The notes: generated from the sequence alone by a model not told the origin. A stretch of 43,275 nucleotides of DNA from Flavobacteriales bacterium (GCA_947491305.1 CANLIL010000019.1:1-43275); one strand, 5' to 3'. Positions 24,251 through 35,394 are shown, counted from the first letter of the stretch. A program made the numbers and translations.

Positions 24251-25210
24251 ATGACCGACTTAAATACAACAGAGAAAAAAGGAAATGGTGTATTTCTTTT
24301 AATCATATTACTATTATTGATCGCTTTAGGAGCCATGGCTTTTTTATGGTCAAGAAAAAATGCTGAACTAAACGCTTGTACAAATCAAAATACCTTATTG
24401 GTTTCTGACATGAATGGCATGAATGATATGATGTCTGGTTATGTCGGAAACATGTCTAATGATTTGAAAAAAGATTTCAAAAACATGTTGAAAACATATG
24501 ATGCATTAATTGAAAAAGATGCTTCTAAAGCAGATTCATTAAATATACAGAAAGCGAAAATTCAAGGTTTGATTTCACAATTGAATAACAATAAGCGAAT
24601 TACAGCAAGCCAATTGTTTCGAATGCGTAAAGAAAATGAAACCTTGCGTGGCATTATGAAAAGTTATGTAAAGCAAATTGATTCGTTAAATACAATGAAT
24701 ATCAAATTAACTTCTGACTTGGATCAAACAACTACGCAATTGTCGACAACGAAATCTGAAAGAGACCAGTTTAAGCAAGAAGCGGAGGAAAAAGGAGAGA
24801 AAGTAAAAAAAGGTGCGCGTTTACAAGCTTACAGTATACATTCTTCAGGATTGAGAATGAAGCTTAATAACACAACTGAAGAGACTACTAAAGCAAGAAA
24901 CACGGTTCAATTTAAGTCTAGTTTTACTTTATCCGAAAATTCGTTAGCGGATGCCGGTAGAAAAACAGTTTATTTACAAATCACATCCCCTGATGGTCGC
25001 GTTTTGCAGTCTAGGTCTAGTAATACTGTTCAGACAGAAGCAGGAAACTTGGCTTACTCAGACAAAAAAGAAATTGATTACAACAATCAACAATTAGATA
25101 TGTCTATTTTTTACGATTTAAAAGGAGAGGATGCGATCAAAGGGAATTATAAAGTTAAAATATTCTGTGATGGAAATTTAATCGGAACGGATAGCTTTAC
25201 GTTAAAATAA
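24251..25210 (+). CDS. single-pass membrane coiled-coil protein, function unknown
   Basis: I do not recognise this 319-residue protein. A lysine-bearing N-terminus leads into one transmembrane helix (GVFLLIILLLLIALGAMAFLW, about residues 12-32). A Met-rich stretch (MNGMNDMMSGYVGNM) follows, then a long coiled coil from about 70 to 185 with repeated LNxxN/IxxL patterns and QFKQEAEEKGEKVKKGA. The C-terminal 125 residues look like a beta-rich domain (VQFKSSFTLSENSL, TVYLQITSPDGRVLQS, YKVKIFCDGNLIGTDSFTL). The likely topology is inside, anchor, periplasmic coiled coil and beta domain. The frame is open from a TTG at 24224, but that codon lies in the -7 box. Confidence 0.75.
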   Translation: MTDLNTTEKKGNGVFLLIILLLLIALGAMAFLWSRKNAELNACTNQNTLLVSDMNGMNDMMSGYVGNMSNDLKKDFKNMLKTYDALIEKDASKADSLNIQKAKIQGLISQLNNNKRITASQLFRMRKENETLRGIMKSYVKQIDSLNTMNIKLTSDLDQTTTQLSTTKSERDQFKQEAEEKGEKVKKGARLQAYSIHSSGLRMKLNNTTEETTKARNTVQFKSSFTLSENSLADAGRKTVYLQITSPDGRVLQSRSSNTVQTEAGNLAYSDKKEIDYNNQQLDMSIFYDLKGEDAIKGNYKVKIFCDGNLIGTDSFTLK

Positions 25211-25253
25211 AATAAATAATAAAATCAAATCGGCAAAAAGCCACTCAATTTAA

Positions 25254-25643
25254 ATGGTAAATATTTTTATAGCAAATCTTGACTGGGAAATCACTTCAGA
25301 AGATTTAAAAGCCACTTTCTCTGCATTTGGACCAGTAACCTATGCACACGTTGTTTATGAAAAAGACACAAAGCGTTCCCGTGGATTTGGGTACGTGGAA
25401 ATGGAAGAAACGGATCATGCAATTAGTGCAATTCAAGCATTAAATGGTATGGAAGTAAATGGAAGAATGTTAGATGTTAAGATCGCTTCTCCAAAAGGAA
25501 ATCGTCCGGTTAAAAAGGAAGAAGTTAAAAAAGAAATTGTTAAACCTGCGTTTAAACAAACCCGAAATTTAGCGGTTCCTTCAGAGTTTTCAAAACCTGT
25601 TGCTTCGTCTTCTCCAGGAAAACGTCCTCGTAAAAGAATTTAA
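25254..25643 (+). CDS. RRM-domain RNA-binding protein
   Basis: A 129-residue protein with one RNA recognition motif: RNP2 IFIANL (residues 4-9) and RNP1 RGFGYVEM (43-50) have the aromatic positions that stack on RNA. The domain ends near residue 80. The last 45 residues are rich in Lys, Pro and Ser (KKEEVKKEIVKPAFK, PGKRPRKRI) and look disordered and basic. Small RRM proteins of this type are common in Bacteroidota and cyanobacteria and have been associated with RNA chaperone or cold response roles; the role here is inferred. The stop is one base before the next gene, so the two are co-transcribed. Confidence 0.9.
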   Translation: MVNIFIANLDWEITSEDLKATFSAFGPVTYAHVVYEKDTKRSRGFGYVEMEETDHAISAIQALNGMEVNGRMLDVKIASPKGNRPVKKEEVKKEIVKPAFKQTRNLAVPSEFSKPVASSSPGKRPRKRI

Positions 25644-25644
25644 T

Positions 25645-26418
25645 ATGTCTGATGTTATCAATCAAGGATCAGTTGATTTTTCAATAGATTCAAACGGAAT
25701 AGGGACTATTACCTTTTTTCACCCGATGAGTAATTCTTTGCCTGGGAAAATATTGAGAAAATTAGCGGATACTATTGAAGCATTAGGAAAAAACAATGCC
25801 GTAAAAGTAATCGTTTTAAAATCAAGTGGTGATAAAGCTTTTTGTGCCGGAGCAAGTTTTGATGAATTGATTTCCATAAAAGATTTAGAAACAGGGTTAA
25901 ACTTCTTTTCTGGATTTGCAAGCGTTATTAATGCCTGCAGAAAAGCGCCTAAGTTCATAATTGGCAGAATTCAAGGTAAAGCTGTTGGAGGTGGAGTAGG
26001 AATGGCTTCAGCAGTTGATTATTGCTTAGCAACAAAATTTGCGGATGTCAAACTTTCTGAATTAGCTGTTGGAATCGGCCCATTTGTCGTTGGCCCTGCT
26101 GTCGAACGAAAAATTGGTTTGTCTGCAATGAGTGAATTAGCCATTAATGCAACTGAGTTTAAAACAGCAGAATGGGCAAAAAACAAAGGTTTATATACCG
26201 ATGTTTTTGAAACAGTTGATGAATTGGATGTCGCGCTAGAAAAATTAGCCATTAAATTAGCACATTCTAACCCAGAAGCAATGGCTTTGTTAAAAGCAGT
26301 TTTTTGGGAAGGAACAGAACATTGGGACGATTTATTAATTGAACGAGCTGGCTTCAGTGGAAAATTAGTATTAAGTGAATTCACGATCAATGCAATTAAT
26401 GCATTTAAACAAAAATAA
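25645..26418 (+). CDS. enoyl-CoA hydratase/isomerase (crotonase) family protein
   Basis: A 257-residue crotonase-fold protein. The oxyanion-hole blocks are DKAFCAGASFDEL and RIQGKAVGGGVGM. Relative to rat crotonase, the Glu144 position is Gly119 (GGGVGM instead of GGCEL), while the Glu164 counterpart appears kept as Glu139 in LSELAVGIG. This pattern is seen in isomerases and other non-hydratase members, so the annotation stays at family level. The frame is open from 25600, but the ATG at 25645, one base after the RRM stop, matches the family N-terminus. The natural acyl-CoA substrate is unknown. Confidence 0.85.
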   Translation: MSDVINQGSVDFSIDSNGIGTITFFHPMSNSLPGKILRKLADTIEALGKNNAVKVIVLKSSGDKAFCAGASFDELISIKDLETGLNFFSGFASVINACRKAPKFIIGRIQGKAVGGGVGMASAVDYCLATKFADVKLSELAVGIGPFVVGPAVERKIGLSAMSELAINATEFKTAEWAKNKGLYTDVFETVDELDVALEKLAIKLAHSNPEAMALLKAVFWEGTEHWDDLLIERAGFSGKLVLSEFTINAINAFKQK

Positions 26419-26516
26419 TTTTCAGAATTATAGTAGTTTAAAATCGCATTTTAAGACCTTTTTAACTAAATAATTACAAATACTTTATTTATTATCATTC
26501 TTTTTTTAAAATTCGT

Positions 26517-26546
26517 TTGTTAATAAAAATAGAAATCATATCTTTG
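26517..26546 (+). promoter_or_regulatory. rplM-rpsI promoter
   Basis: TTG at 26517-26519 (within TTTG), a 19-base spacer, then TATCTTTG at 26539-26546. This is the best complete Bacteroidota -33/-7 promoter in the window. It leaves a leader of about 40 bases before the GTG start. Confidence 0.8.
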
Positions 26547-26592
26547 CACCCCCATTTTAGGGATATTGTCTTATTTTAATAAATGTAAAATT

Positions 26593-27048
26593 GTGGATAC
26601 ATTAAGTTACAGAACCGTTTCCGGCAACAAGGCGACCGCTAATAAAAAGTGGCTTGTTGTGGATGCTGAAGGCCAAACAGTTGGTCGTTTAGCGAGTAAG
26701 GTGGCGAAAATCATTCGTGGTAAACACAAAACGAATTTCACCCCTCACGCTGACTGTGGAGACAACGTTATCGTTATCAATGCTGAGAAAATTGCTTTCT
26801 CAGGTACGAAACTTGTCAACAAAGAGTATGTACGTTACACTGGATACCCAGGAGGTCAACGTATTACAACAGCACAAGAAATGTTGAAAAAACATCCAGA
26901 GCGATTAATTGAAAAAGCTGTCAAAGGGATGTTGCCTAAAAACACGCTAGGTCGAAGACTATTTACAAACTTGAAAGTGTATGTAGGTCCTGAGCACAAA
27001 CAAGAGGCACAGAAACCAGAAGTTTTTAATCTTGAATCATTCAACTAA
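26593..27048 (+). CDS. rplM: 50S ribosomal protein L13 (uL13)
   Basis: Large subunit assembly protein of 151 residues, the typical length in Bacteroidota. Family blocks: [45 protein letters not shown] and [19 protein letters not shown]. The frame runs upstream to a TTG at 26566, but uL13 of this phylum begins (M/V)DTLSY, so the GTG at 26593 is the start. That is a rare start codon for a highly expressed gene. It lies 5 bases before rpsI, and both follow the strong promoter at 26517. The short leader contains CCC and GGG runs that could pair. Confidence 0.95.
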   Translation: MDTLSYRTVSGNKATANKKWLVVDAEGQTVGRLASKVAKIIRGKHKTNFTPHADCGDNVIVINAEKIAFSGTKLVNKEYVRYTGYPGGQRITTAQEMLKKHPERLIEKAVKGMLPKNTLGRRLFTNLKVYVGPEHKQEAQKPEVFNLESFN

Positions 27049-27053
27049 AAAGC

Positions 27054-27440
27054 ATGGAAGTAATTAACACATTAGGAAGAAGAAAAACATCCGTTGCTCG
27101 TGTATACCTTACAAAAGGTACGGGTAAAGTGATTGTAAATAAGAAAGACTACAAAGAAGTTTTTCCAGTTGCAGTTCTTCAAGCGAAAATTGAACAACCA
27201 TTCGCAATTACAAGTACTTCAGGTCAGTTTGACGTGAAAGTAAATGTTTTTGGTGGAGGTATCAATGGCCAAGCTGAAGCAATCCGTTTAGGGATTTCTC
27301 GTGCATTGGTTGTAGTAGCTGAAGAAAACAAAACATTATTAAAAGGAGAAGGATTGATGACGCGTGATCCAAGAATGGTTGAACGTAAAAAACCAGGTCA
27401 ACCGAAAGCACGTAAGAAATTCCAATTCTCAAAACGTTAA
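27054..27440 (+). CDS. rpsI: 30S ribosomal protein S9 (uS9)
   Basis: Small subunit protein of 128 residues whose C-terminal tail reaches the P-site tRNA. It has [19 protein letters not shown] near the start, [19 protein letters not shown] in the middle and the conserved terminal basic tail ending [11 protein letters not shown] with the final Lys-Arg. It follows rplM by 5 bases in the standard rplM-rpsI order. A structured RNA leader separates it from rpsB. Confidence 0.97.
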   Translation: MEVINTLGRRKTSVARVYLTKGTGKVIVNKKDYKEVFPVAVLQAKIEQPFAITSTSGQFDVKVNVFGGGINGQAEAIRLGISRALVVVAEENKTLLKGEGLMTRDPRMVERKKPGQPKARKKFQFSKR

Positions 27441-27459
27441 AAAATTATTTTGGCGGTTG

Positions 27460-27525
27460 TTTAGTATCCAAACTGCAGAGCACCCTTCGTCAGCTGACGA
27501 ACCCTCCGTTTGTTGATCTACTAAA
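27460..27525 (+). ncRNA. structured leader RNA upstream of rpsB
   Basis: Between rpsI and rpsB, three nested stems can be drawn: P1 TTTAGTA (27460-27466) with TACTAAA (27519-27525), P2 CAAAC (27469-27473) with GTTTG (27508-27512), and P3 TTCGTC (27486-27491) with GACGAA (27496-27501), closing on an AGCT loop. Internal loops include GCAGAGCACCC and CCCTCC. The region is richer in G+C than its surroundings. The position suggests an S2-binding autoregulatory leader, as known for rpsB in other phyla. That role is inference; only the pairing is seen. Confidence 0.6.
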
Positions 27526-27554
27526 GGAACGTAAACAATTAAAAACACATTAAA

Positions 27555-28391
27555 ATGTCAAAAGTAAATTTCGAAAATTTATTAGAAGCGGGTGTTCACT
27601 TCGGACACTTGAAAAGAAAATGGAACCCGGCAATGGCGCCGTATATCTTTGAAGAGAAAAAAGGTATCCACATTATCGACCTTAATAAGACAATTGCACA
27701 TCTTGACCAAGCATGTGCGGCGATGAAACAAATTGCAAAGTCGGGTAAAAAAGTACTTTTCGTAGCTACTAAAAAACAAGCAAAAGATATTGTTGCTCAA
27801 AGAGTTGCTGAAATCAACATGCCGTTTGTTACTGAAAGATGGTCAGGTGGTATGTTAACAAACTTCCAAACAACGCGTAAGTCAATTCGTAAAATGTCAG
27901 CTATTGACAAAATGAAAACTGACGGTACTTGGGAAACATTAAACAAAAGAGAGCGTTTATTCAAAACACGTCAACGTGAAAAATTAGAGAAAAACTTTGG
28001 TTCTATCGTTGATATGACACGTCAACCAGCTGCAATTTTCATCGTTGATATCTTGAAAGAGCATATCTCTTTGAATGAAGCTAAACGTTTGAACATTCCT
28101 ACGTTCGCAATGGTAGACACGAATTCTAACCCTAAATTAGTTGATTTCCCAATTCCTGCAAATGACGATGCTACAAAATCAATTACTATTATTTTGGATG
28201 CAATTTGCGGCGCAATTAAAGAAGGTTTAGAAGATCGTAAAAATACAAAAGTAGTAGATAAAGATGCTCCTGCCTCAACAGAAGCGGCTTCAGAAGAAGT
28301 TGTTACACCAGTTGAAGTTGTTGCACCAGTAGCTATTACAGAGGAAGCTGCAACGGAAGAAGTTGAAGCAACGGAAGACAAACAAGATTAA
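27555..28391 (+). CDS. rpsB: 30S ribosomal protein S2 (uS2)
   Basis: Small subunit protein of 278 residues needed for S1 binding and 30S function. Family marks: LLEAGVHFGHLKRKWNPAM, HIIDLNKT, LFVATKKQAKDIV, ERWSGGMLTNFQT and PTFAMVDTNSNPKLVDFPIP. About 40 residues at the C-terminus form an acidic, low-complexity tail rich in Glu, Ala, Val and Thr, an addition often seen in Bacteroidota S2. The start follows a structured leader; an AGGAA sequence lies about 25 bases upstream, too far to serve as a normal Shine-Dalgarno site. tsf follows after 23 bases. Confidence 0.97.
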   Translation: MSKVNFENLLEAGVHFGHLKRKWNPAMAPYIFEEKKGIHIIDLNKTIAHLDQACAAMKQIAKSGKKVLFVATKKQAKDIVAQRVAEINMPFVTERWSGGMLTNFQTTRKSIRKMSAIDKMKTDGTWETLNKRERLFKTRQREKLEKNFGSIVDMTRQPAAIFIVDILKEHISLNEAKRLNIPTFAMVDTNSNPKLVDFPIPANDDATKSITIILDAICGAIKEGLEDRKNTKVVDKDAPASTEAASEEVVTPVEVVAPVAITEEAATEEVEATEDKQD

Positions 28392-28414
28392 TTAATTTTT
28401 AAAAACTTATTCCT

Positions 28415-29245
28415 ATGGCAATTACAGCTGCAGAAGTAAATAAATTACGTCAACAAACAGGTGCAGGAATGATGGACTGCAAAAATGCCTTAGTTGAAGC
28501 AAATGGAGATTTTGAAACAGCAATCGACATCCTACGTAAAAAAGGTCAAAAAATTGCCGCTAAACGTGGTGAAAATGATGCAAGCGAAGGATTGGTATTG
28601 GCTCAAGCAACTGCTGATGGTAAATCAGGTGTTGTTTTAGCGTTAAACTGTGAAACTGATTTCGTTGCTAAAAATGAAGGATACTTGAACTTAGTTCAAT
28701 CATTATTAGACATCGCTCTTGCAAATATGCCAGCTTCTGTTGACGCATTAAAAGCATTAAGATACGATGATCGTTTGACTGTTGATGAAAAAATCACAGA
28801 ACAAATCGGTGTAGTAGGTGAGAAATTAGATTTATCTTCTTACGCAACGATTACTGCTGATAGAGTTGCTGCTTACAATCACCCTGGTAACCAATTGGCT
28901 ACTTTAGTTGGATTGAACAGCAATACGGATGTTGCAGATGATGCTGGTAAACAAGTTGCAATGCAAGTTGCTGCAATGAACCCAATCGCTCTTAACAAAG
29001 ACGGTGTTGACGAAAGAACTATCGAACGTGAAATTGAAGTAGGTAAAGATCTAGCGATTCAAGAGGGAAAACCTGTTGATATGGCTGAGAAAATTGCTCA
29101 AGGTCGTTTGGCTAAATTCTTCAAAGAAAACACTTTGTTAAGTCAAGAGTTTATTCGTGATAACAAGATGACTGTTGAACAATTCTTAGATTCAACTGAA
29201 AAAGGTTTGACTGTTACAGCATTTAAACGAATTTCTTTAAGTTAA
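28415..29245 (+). CDS. tsf: translation elongation factor Ts
   Basis: EF-Ts is the GDP/GTP exchange factor for EF-Tu. The 276-residue protein has the N-terminal UBA-like domain (VNKLRQQTGAGMMDCKNAL), the hallmark ETDFVAKNEGYL that contacts EF-Tu, and the dimerisation domain (LVGLNSNTDVADDAGKQ and VEQFLDSTEKGL). It is the last gene of rpsB-tsf, with a strong terminator 18 bases past the stop. Confidence 0.97.
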   Translation: MAITAAEVNKLRQQTGAGMMDCKNALVEANGDFETAIDILRKKGQKIAAKRGENDASEGLVLAQATADGKSGVVLALNCETDFVAKNEGYLNLVQSLLDIALANMPASVDALKALRYDDRLTVDEKITEQIGVVGEKLDLSSYATITADRVAAYNHPGNQLATLVGLNSNTDVADDAGKQVAMQVAAMNPIALNKDGVDERTIEREIEVGKDLAIQEGKPVDMAEKIAQGRLAKFFKENTLLSQEFIRDNKMTVEQFLDSTEKGLTVTAFKRISLS

Positions 29246-29263
29246 GAAAATCAAAAATATATT

Positions 29264-29296
29264 AAAGGCTATCGGTTTACTGATAGCCTTTTTTTT
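29264..29296 (+). terminator. rho-independent terminator after tsf
   Basis: A perfect 10-bp stem AAAGGCTATC (29264-29273) and GATAGCCTTT (29282-29291) with an 8-base loop is followed by a T-tract ending at 29296. Confidence 0.92.
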
Positions 29297-29332
29297 GAAG
29301 TAAAATTTACAACATAGAATAAGAAACATTTT

Positions 29333-29340
29333 TATCTTTG
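29333..29340 (+). promoter_or_regulatory. pyrH-frr promoter -7 box
   Basis: TATCTTTG is a full match to TAnnTTTG and lies 36 bases before the pyrH ATG and after the tsf terminator. A weak TTTAC at 29306 takes the -33 position. Confidence 0.65.
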
Positions 29341-29376
29341 TTCAAGAAATGTTTCATCTAAATCAAAAACGTTCAC

Positions 29377-30084
29377 ATGAAATACAAACGTATTCTTTTA
29401 AAGCTTAGTGGAGAATCTCTAATGGGAGATAAACAATTTGGAATCGATAACAATCGTTTGGCTCAATATGCAGCACAAATTAAAGAAATGCATGATTTAG
29501 GGATTGAAATTGCCATTGTAATTGGTGGTGGAAATATTTTTAGAGGTGTACAAGCAGAAGAAGGCGGAATGGATCGAACACATGGAGATTACATGGGGAT
29601 GTTAGCCACTATGATTAATTCAATGGCGCTTCAGGCATCGTTAGAATCTGCTGGAATTAAAACACGTTTACAATCAGCGATTGAAATGAAAGAAATTGCT
29701 GAACCGTACGTGAGAAGAAGAGCAGTGCGTCATTTGGAAAAAGGGCGTGTTGTAATTTTTGGTGCTGGAACAGGTAACCCATTTTTCACAACAGATTCTG
29801 CAGCTTCTTTAAGAGCAATTGAAATAAATGCGGAAGTAATTTTAAAAGGTACACGCGTTGATGGAATTTACACAGCAGATCCAGAAAAAGATCCAACAGC
29901 GACTAAATATGATCATATTTCATTTGATGATGTTTACGCTAAAGGATTAAATGTAATGGATATGACTGCATTTACCTTGTGTAAAGAAAATAATTTGCCA
30001 ATTATTGTTTTTGATATGGATACTCCAGGTAATTTCAAAAAATTAATGAAAGGTGAACACGTTGGAACAATTGTTCAAAATTGA
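29377..30084 (+). CDS. pyrH: UMP kinase
   Basis: PyrH phosphorylates UMP to UDP in pyrimidine synthesis. The 235 residues match the bacterial amino-acid-kinase-fold UMP kinase: [14 protein letters not shown] at the start, [26 protein letters not shown], and [20 protein letters not shown] near residue 160. It comes 20 bases before frr; the tsf-pyrH-frr order is common in bacteria, but here a terminator and a new promoter separate tsf from pyrH. Confidence 0.97.
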   Translation: MKYKRILLKLSGESLMGDKQFGIDNNRLAQYAAQIKEMHDLGIEIAIVIGGGNIFRGVQAEEGGMDRTHGDYMGMLATMINSMALQASLESAGIKTRLQSAIEMKEIAEPYVRRRAVRHLEKGRVVIFGAGTGNPFFTTDSAASLRAIEINAEVILKGTRVDGIYTADPEKDPTATKYDHISFDDVYAKGLNVMDMTAFTLCKENNLPIIVFDMDTPGNFKKLMKGEHVGTIVQN

Positions 30085-30104
30085 TAACTGAATAACTTTA
30101 GAAT

Positions 30105-30668
30105 ATGACGGAAGACTTACAAATGATATACGATGATTTCAAATCTTCAAATGCGAAATCGTTGAGTCACTTAGAAAATGAATTTGTTAAAATTCGTGCA
30201 GGAAAAGCTACTCCTGCGATGTTAAATGGTGTAATGGTGGATTATTATGGAGCACCTACGCCTATTCAACAAGTTGCAAATATTTCGACAATGGATGCGC
30301 GTACAATTACAGTACAACCTTGGGAAAAGCCTCTTTTAAATGAAATTGCAAAAGGAATTATCAATTCTAACTTAGGATTCGCTCCTCAAAGCAATGGTGA
30401 AATATTAATCATATCTGTTCCTCCATTAACGGAAGAACGAAGAAGAGATTTAGTGAAACGCGCAAAATCTGAAGCTGAAAACGCAAAAGTAGGAGTGCGA
30501 AACAACCGTAAAGACGCATTGGACATGGTTAAAGATTTGAAAGCAGATGGTTTGTCTGAAGATATGACAAAAGATGCTGAAGCAGAGATTCAAAACATCA
30601 CCAATAGTTATATTAAATTGGTAGATGATCAATTTGATTTGAAAGAAAAAGAAATTATGACAATTTAA
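30105..30668 (+). CDS. frr: ribosome recycling factor
   Basis: RRF, with EF-G, splits post-termination ribosomes. The 187 residues have the typical blocks VKIRAGKATPAMLNGVMVDYYG, PLTEERRRDLVKRAKSEAEN, and GVRNNRKDALDMVK, and end with a long helix. It lies 20 bases behind pyrH. A terminator follows the stop by 16 bases and runs into the end of the convergent antitoxin-like gene. Confidence 0.97.
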   Translation: MTEDLQMIYDDFKSSNAKSLSHLENEFVKIRAGKATPAMLNGVMVDYYGAPTPIQQVANISTMDARTITVQPWEKPLLNEIAKGIINSNLGFAPQSNGEILIISVPPLTEERRRDLVKRAKSEAENAKVGVRNNRKDALDMVKDLKADGLSEDMTKDAEAEIQNITNSYIKLVDDQFDLKEKEIMTI

Positions 30669-30684
30669 GTTGTCAATTCACTCG

Positions 30685-30713
30685 AAAGCTCCAATTTATT
30701 GGGGCTTTTTTTT
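30685..30713 (+). terminator. rho-independent terminator after frr
   Basis: A 10-bp stem (30685-30694 and 30699-30708, including one G-T wobble) with a TTTA loop is followed by Ts to 30713. It overlaps the stop codon of the convergent gene by 2 bases. Confidence 0.88.
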
Positions 30714-30939
30714 AGTTATTTCTTGCAAAGTCTTTCACTTCGTCCCATGAACTGGAAGTAGACTTTCCTGACAGCCTATTATCTCTTCTTTCTTCTAAGA
30801 TTTGTAAATGTTCATCTGTTAAAACATAGGTTTGTATTTCTGTAGCATCGACAGTAATGAAATCTAATGTTTTAATATAATCCAAAAAAGCTTTTGCTTT
30901 AGGATTTGTAAGATCATTAATTTGAAAAGTGATAGCCAT
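30712..30939 (-). CDS. small antitoxin-like protein without adjacent toxin
   Basis: A 75-residue protein whose C-terminal half, HLQILEERRDNRLSGKSTS and SSWDEVKDFAR, resembles the C-terminus of small Bacteroidota addiction-module components (antitoxins of RelE/ParE-like toxins), which typically end LEERxxxx...SWEEVKxxL. The N-terminus may form a beta/helix unit. A toxin would be expected immediately downstream, but the next sequence is the frr terminator and frr itself, and upstream lies DUF4403. So it is either an orphan antitoxin or something unrelated. A TATATTTG box at 30962 sits 22 bases before its ATG. Confidence 0.6.
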   Translation of the reverse strand: MAITFQINDLTNPKAKAFLDYIKTLDFITVDATEIQTYVLTDEHLQILEERRDNRLSGKSTSSSWDEVKDFARNN

Positions 30940-30961
30940 AATTTATTAAAAAATAGTTACT

Positions 30962-30969
30962 CAAATATA
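30962..30969 (-). promoter_or_regulatory. promoter -7 box of antitoxin-like gene
   Basis: On the minus strand this reads TATATTTG, a full TAnnTTTG match, 22 bases before the ATG at 30939. The -33 element is not clear. Confidence 0.5.
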
Positions 30970-31000
30970 CAAAATTCAATCTGCAAAACTTAATTTTTTT

Positions 31001-32392
31001 TTATTCGATTTCAATGGATAGTATCCCATTTGTTTTAGCGCGTAAAATCAATTCTTTTTCTGATGGATAAAAGGCATCAACAGAAATATTGTTTACCTTC
31101 CCTTTTAATTGAACTCCTTTACTGATTTCATTGTTTAATTGCTTTTCTAATTCTTTTTTAGCAATCGCTAAATAGCTTTTTAAATCAACGTTAGATTGTT
31201 CGCGAAGCAGATTGGTTATTTTACTATTGAATAACCACTTAGCGGATTTTAATAACGCGTCTTTTGTTGCTAGATCGAATTCTAAATCAGGAAATGAAAC
31301 ATGTTGTTTATTCACATCATAGAGCGGGGTCCCTTGTAAATACAACGTTCCTTTTCTGAAGCCATCAAAATCAACTTTAAATGTTAATTGATTGTTTAAT
31401 GCACTATTGATTTCAATGTTTTTCAAAATGACAACTTTATTTTTAATCGTGATTTTTTGTCCTTTCAATTGCTGTGTCAAAATAGCACTCAATGAATCGT
31501 ATTGCGCAATAATATCGACTGTTAAATCAAACCCATCTTTTTTCTGGTGCTTACTTATTATTGGATTTGGCTGTAAGATATTTTTTTCAGGAACAGAAGT
31601 GATTTTTGGTTGAATGGTTAATCCTATTTCAAAATAAGCAAAGTTATCTTTGAATGTAACGTCACCGATGGAAAGTGTCTTAGGTTGAAAATTCAAATAA
31701 CCAAATTGGTTCAATGCCAGACTCTGGTTGAGCGCATTCCAAGAATGTTGAATTTCTTTTTTTAAATCAATCGCACCAATCTTTTGATCAATATCTTGTT
31801 CTAATTTTTTGAGTACGGTTGTTACTTCTTTTTTAATTTGATTCGTTGCGTCATAATTAAACAAGGTAATTTCACACGGATCAATGGTTTCAAACTTCTG
31901 TAAACTTGTTGAAGTTTCAAATTTTAATTCTGGTGAGATTTTAAAAGTGGTTGCGTAACCAACGATTACTTTCCGCATGGGCTCGTTTACACCACAACTG
32001 GCATAAATTCTTGGTGTTATGCAATTTTTATTCTTGCTGAATAGATCGGTACATTTCGCGCAAAAATTTAATTTCAACGAATAACTTCCTTTAACTTCAT
32101 AATTCAATGCGAGCTTTGAAGTTGAAAATTCAATGGGCGAACGTTCAAAGTAGTAGTCATAACTTATGCCTTCACATTGTTGATCTTGACCTTTAAATGT
32201 TAGATCTAAGCTTTTTTCAACTTGCGAAAAATAGGGTTTTAGATTTAATTTAATCGGTAGTGTTACAGATGATTCGACTTGTTCAAGTTGCGGTTTATTC
32301 AACACCAATTGATTGGGTTGAACTGGTTGAATTGTTTTACAAGACGTTATCAACGAACTGATTATGATTAGTAAGAAAACAAATCTTGTCAT
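31001..32392 (-). CDS. DUF4403 family lipoprotein
   Basis: A 463-residue lipoprotein: the signal peptide ends with the lipobox LITSC, so Cys18 would be acylated and the protein membrane-anchored. The body matches DUF4403: paired beta-rich repeats with ISPELKFETSTSL, IGDVTFKDNFAYFEIGL and a tail ending VDAFYPSEKELILRAKTNG. The domain is related in pattern to lipid- or surface-binding folds, but its function is not established. Near residues 92-114 lies a cysteine-rich insert (CAKC, then NC, then SCG) that could form disulfides. The TATTTTTG box 4 bases upstream of the ATG may give a leaderless mRNA; the icd terminator lies just above. Confidence 0.85.
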   Translation of the reverse strand: MTRFVFLLIIISSLITSCKTIQPVQPNQLVLNKPQLEQVESSVTLPIKLNLKPYFSQVEKSLDLTFKGQDQQCEGISYDYYFERSPIEFSTSKLALNYEVKGSYSLKLNFCAKCTDLFSKNKNCITPRIYASCGVNEPMRKVIVGYATTFKISPELKFETSTSLQKFETIDPCEITLFNYDATNQIKKEVTTVLKKLEQDIDQKIGAIDLKKEIQHSWNALNQSLALNQFGYLNFQPKTLSIGDVTFKDNFAYFEIGLTIQPKITSVPEKNILQPNPIISKHQKKDGFDLTVDIIAQYDSLSAILTQQLKGQKITIKNKVVILKNIEINSALNNQLTFKVDFDGFRKGTLYLQGTPLYDVNKQHVSFPDLEFDLATKDALLKSAKWLFNSKITNLLREQSNVDLKSYLAIAKKELEKQLNNEISKGVQLKGKVNNISVDAFYPSEKELILRAKTNGILSIEIE

Positions 32393-32396
32393 TTAT

Positions 32397-32404
32397 CAAA
32401 AATA
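32397..32404 (-). promoter_or_regulatory. possible -7 box of DUF4403 gene
   Basis: On the minus strand TATTTTTG matches TAnnTTTG and ends 4 bases before the ATG at 32392. The -33 region would fall in the terminator hairpin of the preceding gene, so the call is tentative. Confidence 0.4.
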
Positions 32405-32405
32405 A

Positions 32406-32435
32406 AAAAAGACTTTATAAGCATAAAGTCTTTTT
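32406..32435 (-). terminator. terminator after icd
   Basis: A perfect 13-bp stem (32406-32418 and 32423-32435) with a 4-base loop AAGC has A/T-rich ends that give a T-tract on the minus strand, 21 bases after the icd stop. Confidence 0.85.
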
Positions 32436-32455
32436 AGTTGTATTTTATGGTATAA

Positions 32456-35385
<2,930 letters not shown>

Positions 35386-35394
35386 TTTATTTTT

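Noticed and set aside
25600-25644. Upstream extension of the crotonase frame
   Set aside because: It overlaps the RRM gene and lacks family similarity; the ATG at 25645 is one base after the RRM stop.
26566-26592. Upstream TTG start for L13
   Set aside because: L13 of this phylum begins (M/V)DTLSY; the 9 extra residues have no counterpart.
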